Part shown: one piece after another, positions 49,794 to 59,732 of the stretch
Position numbering within the stretch: the stretch's first letter is position 1
How the letters are laid out: every line of letters starts with the position of its first letter
From: Streptomyces sp. ITFR-21
GTDB lineage: Bacteria > Actinomycetota > Actinomycetes > Streptomycetales > Streptomycetaceae
Assembly: GCF_031844685.1 (NCBI RefSeq)
Contig: NZ_CP134605.1
Span: 6,546,001-6,610,000, forward strand
Direction of reading: 5' to 3'
Length of the DNA stretch: 64,000 bases
Position numbers and translations under genes: made by a program
Notes under the pieces: generated by a model
The model's input: only the letters and a program-made list of their open reading frames with translations
What the model was told of the DNA's origin: nothing
Databases searched by the model: none

Positions 49794-50567
49794 ATGGAAG
49801 ACCGTACGTCGCACCCGGTGAGGACGCCGGAGCCGTTCCAGGAGGAGGACCCCGAGGAGCGGCGGCACGGCAGCCCCGTGGGCCGCCGGATGGTCCTGGG
49901 CATGCTCGGGCTCGGCGCGGCGGGCGTCGCCGTCGGAGGCGGTGTGCAGGACAGGCTGGACTCGATCCTGGCCTCCGTCACCACCAAGGACCCCACCGGC
50001 ATCACCGGACTGCTGCCCGGCAGCGGCGGATTCCGCTTCTACTCGGTCTCCGACTCCATCCCGCACCGCGGCGAGGCCGACTACCGGCTGACCGTCGGCG
50101 GCCTGGTGGAGCATCCTGTCAGCTACCGCCTGTCCGACCTGCGGGCACTGCCCCAGGTGCGTATGGTGCGCGACGTGCAGTGCGTGACCGGCTGGCGGGT
50201 GCCCGGGACGGCCTTCTCCGGGGTGCGGCTGTCCACCCTGCTGGACGCCGCCGGGGTGCGCGCCAAGGGCACCGCCCTCCACTTCACCTGCTTCGACGGC
50301 CTGTACAGCGAGAGCCTCACCCTCGAACAGGCCCGTCGCAGCGACATGCTGGTGGCGCTGACCATGAACGACAAACCGGTCACCGACGCGCACGGCGGCC
50401 CGGTGCGGCTTTACGCCGCGCCCATGTACTTCTACAAGTCCGCGAAGTGGCTGTCCGGGATCACGGTCACCGAGGACGTCGAGCGCGGCTACTGGGAGCA
50501 CTACGGATATGACGTGGACGGGTGGGTCGGCAGGTCGAACGGCCGCCATGATGACCCGACTTCATGA
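49794..50567 (+). CDS. Sulfite oxidase-like molybdopterin oxidoreductase (257 aa)
   Basis: Oxidoreductase_molyb domain: FYSVSDSIPHRGEADYRLTV, VRDVQCVTGW with the Mo-ligand Cys130, YAAPMYFYKSAKWLSGI, ITVTEDVERGYWE. An N-terminal RRMVLGMLGLG and hydrophobic stretch (residues 31-52) resemble a Tat or membrane anchor. Overlaps the downstream cytochrome b gene by 20 bases, forming a YedYZ-like two-component enzyme. Substrate unknown. Confidence 0.88.
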   Translation: MEDRTSHPVRTPEPFQEEDPEERRHGSPVGRRMVLGMLGLGAAGVAVGGGVQDRLDSILASVTTKDPTGITGLLPGSGGFRFYSVSDSIPHRGEADYRLTVGGLVEHPVSYRLSDLRALPQVRMVRDVQCVTGWRVPGTAFSGVRLSTLLDAAGVRAKGTALHFTCFDGLYSESLTLEQARRSDMLVALTMNDKPVTDAHGGPVRLYAAPMYFYKSAKWLSGITVTEDVERGYWEHYGYDVDGWVGRSNGRHDDPTS

Positions 50568-51294
50568 GTCGATGGCCCGGATCGAGCAGTCCCGGGCGGC
50601 CGGCGGGGTACGCCGCTTCACCCGCGCCGAGACCTGGGTGCACCGCTCGCTGGCCTGGGTGACGGGCGTCTGCGTCCTCACCGCGGCCTGCCTGTACTTC
50701 CCACCGCTCGCCGAGATCGCCGGCCGCCGCCGACTGGTGGTCGCCGTCCACGAGTGGTCGGGCATCGCGATCCCGCTGCCGCCGCTGCTGGGCCTTGCCT
50801 CCCGCGCGTTCCGGGCCGACGCCGGCCGGCTCGGCCGGTTCCTCCCGCACGACTGGCGCTGGCTGCGGGTGGCGCTGCGCCGCCGCAGGCGGGAACCGGG
50901 CCTGGCGGGCAAGTTCAACGCCGGGCAGAAGCTCTACGCGGCCTTCGTCGCGGGTGCGGTGCCGGTCATGGCCGGCACCGGGCTGATCATGTGGTTCCCG
51001 AGGATGACGCCGCTGGTCTGGCGCACCGGGGCCACCTTCGTGCACGACTGGCTCTTCCTGCTCATCGTGGCGGCCGTCACCGGCCACGTCCGGTTCGCGG
51101 CCAAGGACCCCGAGGCCCGCCGCGGACTGCGGACCGGATACGTGCCCCAGTGGTGGGTCCGCGCGGAGCACTCGCTGTGGCGCCCCGAGCGCACTGAGGG
51201 ACCCAGGCGTCCTCAGGAGGCCGGGGATCCTGAGGGGCGCGAGCACCCGGTGGAAACCGGGCAGCCGGAGCGGCGGGTCCCGCCCGCCCCGTAA
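50548..51294 (+). CDS. Cytochrome b561/FdnI-like membrane haem protein (248 aa)
   Basis: Four membrane helices with haem-ligand histidines in ETWVHRSLAWV, VVAVHEWSGI, ATFVHDWLFLL and TGHVRFAA, typical of cytochrome b subunits that pass electrons from quinol to a molybdoenzyme. The polar tail (residues 200-248) is Pro/Glu/Arg-rich. Overlaps the molybdoprotein gene, its obvious partner. The ATG at 50548 has a second ATG next to it. Confidence 0.85.
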   Translation: MMTRLHESMARIEQSRAAGGVRRFTRAETWVHRSLAWVTGVCVLTAACLYFPPLAEIAGRRRLVVAVHEWSGIAIPLPPLLGLASRAFRADAGRLGRFLPHDWRWLRVALRRRRREPGLAGKFNAGQKLYAAFVAGAVPVMAGTGLIMWFPRMTPLVWRTGATFVHDWLFLLIVAAVTGHVRFAAKDPEARRGLRTGYVPQWWVRAEHSLWRPERTEGPRRPQEAGDPEGREHPVETGQPERRVPPAP

Positions 51295-51402
51295 CCGGCT
51301 GAGCGTGGGAGTCGCGCTTCGCAGCCGTTCCGTTACCCCCAGGACACCGCGCGGTCGCCACGAGGCCCCCGGGGTTCCAAGGGCCCGCCCTGGCGTCGCA
51401 CC

Positions 51403-52517
51403 ATGACGACGCCACAGGTGACGCGGCCACCGGCGGGGGGGCAGGCCATCCACCGCTGTGGCGCCCCGCCCCGAGCCCTACCGGCCGTCCCGCCGCCCTG
51501 CCGCCCTGCCGCCCGGCCGGGGCCGCGCCGATTCGGAACGGGCGCGGCGACGGCCCTCGCCCTGCTCGCCGCCCTGTGTGCGCTCACCGTCATCGGCTCG
51601 GTCGCCGTCCGGAACGACACCGACGCGCTGCGCACCGCCGTCATCCAGCGGGCCGCCGTGGCGGGCCGGTTGCGGCTCGCGCTGGCCGACCTGGACGCCC
51701 AGCGCGCCGACACCCTCGCCCCCCGGGGTATCCGCCACCAACCCGAACGTGGACATCGGCAACGAACTCGTCGCGCTCATCACCGGCCAGCAGCGGCGGG
51801 CCAGGTCAGCGACCTGCTGCGGCGACTGGCCGCCGACGCGGACCAGGGCGGCCAGGTCCGCGCGCCGCTCGACGCCCTGGGCCGCTACGACGACCCGAGC
51901 GGACGGGCCGCCTATGTCGACGAGCAGGCGTCGGGCCGCACGGCCGGGCACCCGCCGCCGATCGCCGTCTCCGTGAACGTCCAGGCCGGCGAGGTGATGC
52001 GGAACGAGCTGCTGCCCGCAGCCACCGACCTGTCGAACGCCTACCAGGAGCAGGCCGCCCACCGGCAGGGCCAGGTCCACGACTCCGCCGTGCGGTGGGC
52101 CCTGGCCGTCGGCGTGCTCACCCCGGTGTTGCTGTGGTGGCAGCGCCGGCTCGCCCGTGACTACCGCCGGCTGCTCAGCCTGCCGCTGGTGGCCGGCGCC
52201 GCCGCGGTGCTGGCCGTCGCCCTGACCGGCACGATCACCCTGACCTCCCGCGTGAGCGGTGTGGACACCGCGGTCAGCCAGGGCCAGCGCCCCTGGACGC
52301 AACTCGCCCAGGAGCGGGCGGCCGCCGCGCATCCGGGCGCTCCGGTGTCACCGGCACCGCTGAGACCAGGCTGCGGCGCCGCGGCGGACTGGGCGCCCTG
52401 GCGGGCATCCTGCCGCTGGTCGTGCTCGCGCCCGGCCGCGCCTGGTCCCTCATCCGGGGCAACGGCTGGCAGGACGGCGGCGCCCCCGCGCCCGCCGGCC
52501 CGGTGCTTCACGGCTGA
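51403..52517 (+). pseudogene. Two-helix membrane sensor-like protein, multiply frameshifted
   Basis: In pieces the product is: helix TALALLAALCALTVIGSVAV, an extracellular region (LRLALADLDAQRADTL, then VSATNPNVDIGNELVALITG in another frame, then VSDLLRRLAADADQGGQ back in the first), a second helix, a third VVAGAAAVLAVALTGTI, and a C-terminal piece (ETRLRRRGGLGALAGILPLV) in a further frame ending at TGA 52515. Frame changes lie at about 51720 (C/G run), 51795 and 52350. Resembles Streptomyces secreted/membrane proteins paired with kinases; broken or badly sequenced. Confidence 0.6.
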
Positions 52518-52576
52518 CTCCCGGTCGGCGGCAGGGCCCGCGCCGGGGCCGCGCCGCAGCCCGCGGCGCTGCCGGA

Positions 52577-53416
52577 TCAGCTCTCCGCGCCCTCCCCGGC
52601 CGGCTCGCCCGCGACGATCAGGTCCGCCAGGTGCTCGGCGATCTCCGCGCGCAGCACCTCCGGGATGCCCGCGTCCGTCACCAGGGTGCCCACGTCCTCC
52701 AGCGAGGCGAACGAACTCAGGCCCACCGTGCCCCACTTGGTGTGGTCGGCGATCACCACCACCCGCCGGGCCGAGCGGACGAACTGCCGGTTGGTCTCGG
52801 CCTCCGCCAGGTTCGGCGTGGACAGGCCCGCCTCCACCGAGATGCCGTGCACCCCCAGGAACAGCAGATCGAAATGCAGCGACTGGATCGCCCGGTCCGC
52901 CACCGGCCCGACCAGGGTCTCCGACGGCGTACGCACCCCGCCGGTGATCACCACGGTCGCCGTCGCGTCGCCGTGGCCGGTCCCCGGCCGCCGCTGCCCG
53001 GACTGGAAGACGTCGGCGACCCGGACCGAGTTGGTCACCACCGTCAGGTCCGGCACGTCCAGCAGATGGTGGGCCAGGGCGAACGCGGTGGTGCCGCCGG
53101 CCAGCGCGATGGCGCTGCCCGGGGGGACCAGGGCTGCCGCCGCTCGGGCGATGGCCTCCTTGGCGCCCAACTCCAGACCCGACTTCGCCTCGAAACCCGG
53201 CTCGTGGCTGCTGGCCTCCACCACCGGCACGGCGCCGCCGTGCACCTTCTCCACCACCCCCTGGCGGGCCAGTGCGTCGAGGTCGCGGCGCACGGTCATG
53301 TCCGAGACGTTCAGCCGGCGGGTGAGCTCGTTGACCCGTACCCCGCCGCGCCGTCGTACCTCGTCCAGGATCAGGGCCCGCCGCTGCTCCGCGAGGAGGT
53401 TCTGGTTGTCGCTCAC
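52577..53416 (-). CDS. DeoR/GlpR-family regulator (279 aa)
   Basis: DeoR helix-turn-helix LAEQRRALILDEVRRRGGVR, VNELTRRLNVSDMTVRRDLD, then a sugar-phosphate-binding DeoRC domain (GGTTAFALAHHL, TVVTNSVRVAD, LFLGVHGISVEAGLSTPN, VIADHTKWGTVGLSS). GTG at 53416 is chosen because homology starts there. No sugar operon is next to it, so its target is elsewhere or unknown. Confidence 0.9.
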   Translation of the reverse strand: MSDNQNLLAEQRRALILDEVRRRGGVRVNELTRRLNVSDMTVRRDLDALARQGVVEKVHGGAVPVVEASSHEPGFEAKSGLELGAKEAIARAAAALVPPGSAIALAGGTTAFALAHHLLDVPDLTVVTNSVRVADVFQSGQRRPGTGHGDATATVVITGGVRTPSETLVGPVADRAIQSLHFDLLFLGVHGISVEAGLSTPNLAEAETNRQFVRSARRVVVIADHTKWGTVGLSSFASLEDVGTLVTDAGIPEVLRAEIAEHLADLIVAGEPAGEGAES

Positions 53417-53529
53417 CCGTGACCCCGTCCCGTCCGTTTCGTTGTCCACCGTTGCCGTACGCCGAAGTGCTCCGGTCATCCTTCCACGCGCGGGTGCGGC
53501 CGGTGCACGCCGCACGGAGCCGGAGCGGC

Positions 53530-55947
53530 TCAGGGCAGCTCCGGCAGATCCTCCGGGTAGAGCAGTTGCAGCTCCTCGTGGGTGGGTTCGGCCACATGCG
53601 CGAGCCGTACCGCGTGCCGCTCCACCATCGCCTCGAACGTCTGCCGTGCCGCGCGGCCGTTGCCGAACGCCGGACCCTTGGGCAGCGCCTCGAAGTACTT
53701 CAGCAGCGCGTCGCCGGTGTCCTCACCGAGCCGGTACTCGTGCTCGGCCACCTGCGACTGCACGATCCGCAGCAGTTCCTTCGACGTGTAATCGCCGAAG
53801 GTGATGGTCCGTGAGAACCGCGACGCGACCCCGGGGTTGGTGGCCAGGAACCGGGCCATCTCCTCGGTGTAGCCGGCGACGATCACCACCACCGCGTCCC
53901 GGTGGTCCTCCATCAGCTTGACCAGGGTGTCGATGGCCTCGCGGCCGAAGTCCCGCCCGGCGTCCTCCGGGGCGAGCGCGTACGCCTCGTCGATGAAGAG
54001 CACCCCGCCGCGCGCCCGGTCGAACGCCTCCTGGGTGCGGATCGCGGTGGAGCCGATGTGCTCGCCCACCAGGTCGACCCGGGAGACCTCCACCAGGTGG
54101 CCGCGCTCCAGCACACCCAGTGACGCCAGGATCTCCCCGTAGAGCCGGGCCACCGTGGTCTTGCCGGTGCCGGGGGAGCCGGTGAAGACCAGGTGCCGGC
54201 GTGCCGACGGCGCCTTCAGCCCGGCCTGCTCGCGGCGGCGGCCCACCGAGATCAGGTCGATCAGGGTGCGCACCTCCTGCTTGACGTTGTCCAGGCCGAC
54301 CAGCGCGTCCAGGTCGCCCAGTACGTGCTCGCTGGCCCGGACCGCCGGCGCCGGCGGCTGCTCGGCCGGCCGCTGCTCGGGTACGGCGGCGGGCCGCCCG
54401 TAGGACTGCGCGGCCGTCGCGTGACCCAGCACCCCGCCGTCGGTCGGCGGACCGGCCGGTACGGGCAGCGGGTTCTCCACGGACGCCGCCTGGTCGCTGG
54501 AGCAGTCCTCGGTGACCGGGCCCGGCTCGGCGAACTCGTAACCGCCCCTGGCGCAGCGCTCGGTACGGCAGCGGGTCAGTGTGGAGCGGCAGCCGTCGAT
54601 GATGTGGAAGCCGTAGCCGCGGCTGCCGGTGACCCGCACCCCGGTGAAGGTGCCGCGCCCCTCGGCCGAGACGTACACGCCCGACTCCACCGGGTTGGTG
54701 ACCGTGCAGCGCTCCAGGGTCGGATCGGCGCCCTTGGTGACGATCACCCCGGTCGCCGTCTCGTCGATGGTGACCTGGGCGAGGGTGCCGCCGCTGCCGT
54801 GGTCGCGGAACCAGGCGCCGGTGGCGGCCTTGCTGATCCGGCAGTCGTCGAGCTGGATGCCGGCGCCGTCGCTCACCGACACCGCGGTGTTGCGGATCTG
54901 GGTGAAGTCGCTGTCCACCACGTCCGCGCGGGAGCCGCGGTCCAGCACGAACAGCGCGTCGGGCACGTCGTGCACCCGGCAGGAGTCCAGTATGGCGACC
55001 GCGCCGTCGCTCACCCACACCGCCGGGTAGTCGCCCGTGCTGTCGTGGATCTCGCAGCTGTCGGCGTCCACCCGGGTGCCCGGGTCCCACACCGACAGGC
55101 CGTTGCGGCCGAAGCGGTGGACCGCGCAGCGGGTGAGGGTGAGCACCGAGCGGGCCCGCAGGTCGACCGCGTTCTCCGGGATGTCGTGGATGTCGCAGTC
55201 GGCCATCGCCAGCACCGCGTCGGTGTCCAGGGTGATGCCGTCGCCGGTGGTGCGGTGCACCTGGCAGTCGGTGAAGTGCCCGGTGGCCCGCGCGGAGACC
55301 TGCACACCGGTGCCGCGGATCTCGAACACCTCGCAGCCGACGGCCTCCAGGGAGCTGTTCTCACCGGTCACCGAGAGCCCGGCGCCCGACGTGTGGTGCA
55401 CCCGGCAGCGCTCCAGCCGCGGCCCGGCGCCGCCGCGTATCGCGATCCCGGACTGGCCCGCGGCGACCACCTCGCACTCCTCGTACAGGCCGCCGGCGCC
55501 GTCCAGCACGCTGATGCCGAGCCCGGCCGGGTTGTCCACGGTGCAGCGCCGCACGGTCGGCCGCGCGCCGCCGCGCACCTCAAGACCCACCGCGGAGCGG
55601 GTGTTGATCCGCAGTCCGGACAGCTCGGGGGAGCCGGCCTCCACCAGCAGTGCGGCGGACGAGGTGTCCTGACCCTCCACCAGCAGGTCCTGCACGGTCG
55701 CGCCGGCGCGTACGGTCAGCGCCACCCCGGAGGCGGGTGCGATCCGTACCGTGCCCGGACCGTCCGCGCAGCGCAGGACCACCGCGTGGTCGAGGACCAG
55801 GTTCTCCCGGTAGGTACCGGAACTCACCGACAGCACATCACCGTCGCCCGCCGCCTCGAGCGCCGCGGCGAGGGTCTCGTACTCGCCAGTGCGGCGGCGC
55901 CACCGCGAGCTGTTCTGATTGGTGACCTGCACCACGCCATGTGCCAT
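53530..55947 (-). CDS. Parallel beta-helix/CbxX-EccA-type AAA ATPase fusion (805 aa)
   Basis: Residues 20-490 form a long right-handed beta-helix: repeated units such as GVQVSARATGHFTDCQVHRT and GLSVWDPGTRVDADSCEIHD, rich in Cys, Asp, His (NosD/CASH-like). A Pro-rich linker (about 505-550) leads to a CbxX/CfqX AAA domain: Walker A GSPGTGKTT at about 589, Walker B VLFIDEAYALAPED at about 646, Arg-finger region SRFSRTITFGDY. The ATPase resembles EccA and SpoVK. The usual type VII genes are not here. Possibly an unfoldase or assembly factor recognising cell-surface or protein polymers; function inferred. Confidence 0.85.
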   Translation of the reverse strand: MAHGVVQVTNQNSSRWRRRTGEYETLAAALEAAGDGDVLSVSSGTYRENLVLDHAVVLRCADGPGTVRIAPASGVALTVRAGATVQDLLVEGQDTSSAALLVEAGSPELSGLRINTRSAVGLEVRGGARPTVRRCTVDNPAGLGISVLDGAGGLYEECEVVAAGQSGIAIRGGAGPRLERCRVHHTSGAGLSVTGENSSLEAVGCEVFEIRGTGVQVSARATGHFTDCQVHRTTGDGITLDTDAVLAMADCDIHDIPENAVDLRARSVLTLTRCAVHRFGRNGLSVWDPGTRVDADSCEIHDSTGDYPAVWVSDGAVAILDSCRVHDVPDALFVLDRGSRADVVDSDFTQIRNTAVSVSDGAGIQLDDCRISKAATGAWFRDHGSGGTLAQVTIDETATGVIVTKGADPTLERCTVTNPVESGVYVSAEGRGTFTGVRVTGSRGYGFHIIDGCRSTLTRCRTERCARGGYEFAEPGPVTEDCSSDQAASVENPLPVPAGPPTDGGVLGHATAAQSYGRPAAVPEQRPAEQPPAPAVRASEHVLGDLDALVGLDNVKQEVRTLIDLISVGRRREQAGLKAPSARRHLVFTGSPGTGKTTVARLYGEILASLGVLERGHLVEVSRVDLVGEHIGSTAIRTQEAFDRARGGVLFIDEAYALAPEDAGRDFGREAIDTLVKLMEDHRDAVVVIVAGYTEEMARFLATNPGVASRFSRTITFGDYTSKELLRIVQSQVAEHEYRLGEDTGDALLKYFEALPKGPAFGNGRAARQTFEAMVERHAVRLAHVAEPTHEELQLLYPEDLPELP

Positions 55948-56040
55948 CGGGCTGCTCTGCCCCCACCTCTTGCGTCGGCCGACCGGGGATGCAACCGTAG
56001 CGCGCGCCGGGACCCGGTGCTGACGCCTGCCGGCGCGGGG

Positions 56041-56751
56041 TCACCCGCCGGCGCCCGCGCGGCCCCAGTCCTGGCCGACCCGGGCCCACTCCCGCTCCCA
56101 GCCGTCGAGCCTGCGGCGCATCAGGCGCCACATCACCACCTGGCGGGTGATCAGCAGCAGGCCGCCCGCCGAAGCGGCGGCCGCGGTGCCGGCCAGCACG
56201 GAGTGGGTGGTGGCGGTCGCGGAGTCCAGCGGCGGCGGCACCAGATGGCCGGCGCGGTCCGTCCACAGCAGTATCCTGCCCTGGTCCCACACCTCGAGGT
56301 CCACCGAGACGGTCGTGACGTGCACCGAGTGGTCCGGGGCGGTCCACTTCAGCAGGTCCCCGCGGACGTTGGACTCCCGCTCCTGGGCCGTGACGTCCGC
56401 GGCGGCCAGCGCCATGGCGGGCGCCCCGGCGGACGGCTGCCGCGCCGCGCCGCCGACCGCCCTGCCGGCTGCCTTGTCGGACCTGCCGGACCTGCCGGGC
56501 GACACGGCCGTCGCGGTCACCAGGAAGCGCTCGGCCCGCTGGACGCGCACCACCCGCTGCAGGGTGCGGTCCACCGACTGGCCGGACCACCAGCCGAAGA
56601 CGGGCACCAGACAGAACAGCAGCCCGGTGAGCACCCCCAGCCACGCCTCGGCCATATCGGTGCGGCGGCGCAGGCTGTTGCGCCGCCACTGCCAGCCCGT
56701 CTTCTTCAGCCTTTTGCGGCGACGCGCTGACGGGCTCGCTGACGGACCCAT
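56041..56751 (-). CDS. Rv1733c-like membrane protein (236 aa)
   Basis: Basic N-terminus ending WQWRRNSLRRRTDMAEAWLG, one helix at 36-56, a long external region, a second helix at about 185-208 (SVLAGTAAAASAGGLLLI). RRNxLRRRTD and this two-helix topology are the features of the Rv1733c family, unknown function. Sits near the AAA fusion gene on the same strand, 93 bp away, but without overlap. Confidence 0.75.
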   Translation of the reverse strand: MGPSASPSARRRKRLKKTGWQWRRNSLRRRTDMAEAWLGVLTGLLFCLVPVFGWWSGQSVDRTLQRVVRVQRAERFLVTATAVSPGRSGRSDKAAGRAVGGAARQPSAGAPAMALAAADVTAQERESNVRGDLLKWTAPDHSVHVTTVSVDLEVWDQGRILLWTDRAGHLVPPPLDSATATTHSVLAGTAAAASAGGLLLITRQVVMWRLMRRRLDGWEREWARVGQDWGRAGAGG

Positions 56752-56826
56752 TGGCAGCCACCCCCTTCACCACCCGTTCGATTACCGCGAACGGAGCGAC
56801 TCATGCACAGCACACCCTGGGAAGTG

Positions 56827-57684
56827 TTACTCCACCACCAAGAACGGATCACCGACCCGCAGGGTTCCGGAGTGCTCGGGAATCAGATTCTGGCCGAAAA
56901 CCAGTTGGGCACCGAGCTTCCGGTGCCGGGCCAGGGTGCGCAGCGGCTCCTTGCCGCGCGCGCCGGTCCGCTGGTCGGTGGTGGTGATCACGCAACGTCC
57001 GCAGGGTTTGGGCACCCGGAACTCGACCGACCCGATCCGTACCCGGCGCCACTTGTCCTCCTCCCAGGCCGCGGTGCCGTCGATGACGACGTTGGGCCGG
57101 AACCGGTTCATCGGCAGCGGCCCCTCCTCGGCCCGGTCGCCCGCCGCGATCAGCGTGTTCAGGGCGGCCAGCGAAGCGGTGGTGGTCACCAGCAGCGGAA
57201 AGCCGTCGGCCAGGCTCACCCGGTCCTCGGGCCGGGCGAACCGCGGGTCGACCGTCCGGCGGACCGCCGGGTCGTCCATGTGCACCAGCCGTACCGGCGC
57301 GTCCAGGAACTCTTCGAACCAGCGGTCGGCCGCCCCGCCCACCGGGAGCACCTCGATCTTGTTCGCGAACAGCTCCACCGTCTCCAGCGGCCCCGGCGGC
57401 GGCACGGCGAGGTGCAGCGGCTGCCGTCCAGGGGCGTGCACCCGTACGCCGTCACCCCCCACGGGCTCGGCGGACAGCAGTGCCAGGCGGGCGTCCTCCC
57501 GCTGTGTCACGGCCTTGTGCGTGCGGACGTCGATCAGCATCCAGCGGCGGTCCCCCGCGAGCCCCCACGGCTCCACGACCGCCTCGCCGGGACTGACTCC
57601 GCGCAGCGACTTGACCGGATACACGTGCAACGCGCCCACTGCGGGCGCGATCCTGCGCGGCGCGTCGATACCAGGCGTGGTCAT
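56827..57684 (-). CDS. MOSC-domain protein (285 aa)
   Basis: MOSC N-terminal beta-barrel (VGALHVYPVKSLRGVSP, GLAGDRRWMLID) and the C-terminal MOSC domain with NRFRPNVVIDG and PKPCGRCVITTTDQRTG, whose Cys is the cofactor-binding residue in mARC/YcbX proteins. Likely a molybdenum-cofactor sulfurase-related reductase of N-hydroxylated compounds. GTG/ATG start at 57684 with no overlap. The convergent gene is the Rv1733c-like protein. Confidence 0.88.
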   Translation of the reverse strand: MTTPGIDAPRRIAPAVGALHVYPVKSLRGVSPGEAVVEPWGLAGDRRWMLIDVRTHKAVTQREDARLALLSAEPVGGDGVRVHAPGRQPLHLAVPPPGPLETVELFANKIEVLPVGGAADRWFEEFLDAPVRLVHMDDPAVRRTVDPRFARPEDRVSLADGFPLLVTTTASLAALNTLIAAGDRAEEGPLPMNRFRPNVVIDGTAAWEEDKWRRVRIGSVEFRVPKPCGRCVITTTDQRTGARGKEPLRTLARHRKLGAQLVFGQNLIPEHSGTLRVGDPFLVVE

Positions 57685-57723
57685 ACCGCCATCCTCGCAG
57701 GCGCCGGACCTGCTCGATCCCCG

Positions 57724-58302
57724 TCAGCTCGGGTAGTAGCCACCGCCCTGCTGCGCCGGGGGCACGCCGAGACCGAGGTTGCGCCGCGGGTACTGCTCCT
57801 CCGGGTGGCCGCCGGGCATCTGCCGCGGCTGCGCCGGACGCGGCGGTACCGGACGCGCGGCCTCGTACCCGCCGGGCGCCGGCTGCGGGGGCTGCGCGGG
57901 GTAGCCGTTGCCGTTGTACGGGGGCCGCGGGGCCGGAGGCTGCTGCGGGAGGTACGCGGTCTGCTGCTGCTGCGCGTAGCCGGGCGCCGGATAGCCGTTC
58001 TGCGCGGGGCTCGGCGTCGGGCTCTGCACCGGTGCCTGGGGCTGCGGGTACTGCGACGGTGCCGACGGGCCGGGCGGCAGGGCCGGGAGGGCGGCGGGCA
58101 GCGCCGGAAGGCTGCTGCCGCCGTAGGAGTTGTAGCTGCCCGAGTCGTACGGCGAGTAGGCGGCGGGCACGCGGATGGGGGCGATCTGCGGGGTGCCTCG
58201 CTCGGCGACGAGGCTGTCGTAGATCGGAGTGTCCGGAAAGGACGAAGACGAGGAGGAGTAGCCGCCGTAGCCGCCACCGTACGAACCGCGGGGGGTGCTC
58301 AT
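57724..58302 (-). CDS. DUF6643-like Pro/Gln/Tyr-rich protein (192 aa)
   Basis: Conserved N-terminal block FPDTPIYDSLVAERGTPQIA and IRVPAAYSPYDSG, followed by a disordered Pro-, Gln- and Gly-rich C-terminus with YLPQQPPAPRPP and a YYPS end. I recognise the N-terminus as the Streptomyces DUF6643 family. Possibly linked to cell envelope or cytoskeletal complexes; unknown. Confidence 0.7.
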   Translation of the reverse strand: MSTPRGSYGGGYGGYSSSSSSFPDTPIYDSLVAERGTPQIAPIRVPAAYSPYDSGSYNSYGGSSLPALPAALPALPPGPSAPSQYPQPQAPVQSPTPSPAQNGYPAPGYAQQQQTAYLPQQPPAPRPPYNGNGYPAQPPQPAPGGYEAARPVPPRPAQPRQMPGGHPEEQYPRRNLGLGVPPAQQGGGYYPS

Positions 58303-58495
58303 ACGGCATAAGTTAAGCCCACGATGTGGTCGTTGGGGAGACCGATCAGAAGGTTGATTGGCGGGTGCGGAGCGGCCCGCTGTCCCCAATATGAGCGAAT
58401 CCGCGAAAAACGGTCACCGGCTCATGATGTGATCAGGTAAAACGCATGCGCCGGGGGGTTACCGGGGGTCTCGGCGGACCGGGGAGGGGGCGCGG

Positions 58496-59714
58496 ACGAG
58501 CCTGCGCAAAGGGGAGAACACCGGCCTGCCGGCGGCCGTCGTACGGCTGGAGTTCGAGCGCCGCGCGGCAGCCGGCACACCGAGGGCTTACGCGTGCGCC
58601 CTGCTCCTCGCCGAAGGCCCGTCGGGCGCCGCGGTACGCGGTCCCGCCGACCTGGTGCACCCGGGCGATCCGGTGCACGCCTCCGGGGCGGTCCGGCACG
58701 AAGGCAGCACCGCCGGCGGCGGATTCGCCCTCGACACGCTGACGGTGGACCTCGCGTCACTCGAAAGCGCCGTCACCTCGGTACTGGTGGTCGCGCGTGG
58801 CGACGGCTCGCCCTTCGGGCGGATTCCGGGGCTGTCCATACGTGTCGCCGCACCGGCCGCGGGAACGGACCGGGACCGGGACCGGTCGGGGAACTGGCGC
58901 GGTTCGACCGCACCGGGGCGACCGGCGAGACCGCCTACGTCCTCGGCGAGTGCCACCGCCGGGCCGGCGGCTGGCGGTTCCGCGCGGTCGGGCAGGGCTA
59001 CGAGGGCGGGTTCGTCGAACTCGCGCGGCGCTACGGACTGGCGGCGGTGCGGAGTCCACCGCCGGGGCGGCGGCGCAGGCGCCGGGCGCCGCCGCGGCGA
59101 CCGCCGCTCCCGTCGCGCTCTCCAAGGTGACGCTCACCCGGCGCGCGCCCGCCGTGTCGCTGGCCGAGCGGGGCGCTACGTCGGGCACCCCGCGGGTCGG
59201 CCTCGGCCGGCAGCCGCCCAGCGGACTCCGCAAGGACGGCGTCGACCTCGGCCTGTGCGCCCTGTTCGAGCTGACCGGCGGCGGCAAGGGCGTCGTCCGG
59301 GCGCTCGGCGGCGCCTTCGGCTCCCTGGGGCAGCCGCCGTTCATCCTGCTCGACGGGGACGACCGCACCGGCGGCAGGGCTGAGGGCGAGAACCCCATCG
59401 TCAACCTCGACCACCTCGCCCGCTTCCGGCGGATCCTCGTCTTCGTCACCGTCTACGCCGGCGCCGCCGGCTTCGCCGGACTCCACGCCTCGGTCACCCT
59501 GCGCCCCGAACACGGCGCGGCCGTCGACTTCGCGCTCGACGAATGCACCGTGCAGTCCAGGGTGTGCGCGCTGGCGCTGCTCACCCGTGACGGACCCGAC
59601 CTCGTCGTCCGGCGCGAGGCCCGCTACCTGGAGCTTCGCGCGGGGATCAGCCCGCAGCGGACCGTCGACTACGCCTACGGCTGGGGGCTCGACTGGACGC
59701 CGGGCCGCAAGTGA
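58496..59714 (+). pseudogene. TerD-family stress protein, split over three frames
   Basis: Frame one: SLRKGENTGLPAAVV, VHASGAVRHEGSTAGGG, LTVDLASLESAVTSVLVVAR. Frame two (after about 58860): ELARFDRTGATGETAYVLGE, CHRRAGGWRFRAVGQGYEGG. Frame three (after about 59050): VTLTRRAPAVSL, DLGLCALFELTGGGKGVVRA, a second TerD-like domain ending at 59714. Together a normal two-domain TerD/TerF-like calcium-binding tellurite/stress protein. No start codon fits the first frame, so the N-terminus is lost or also shifted. Either decayed or sequence errors in GC-rich runs. Confidence 0.75.
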
Positions 59715-59732
59715 GGCCGTGCCGGGGGCCGG

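Noticed and set aside
57452..58309. Minus-strand frame through the DUF6643 and MOSC region
   Set aside because: It is out of frame with both recognised proteins and reads as Arg/Ala-rich shadow coding.
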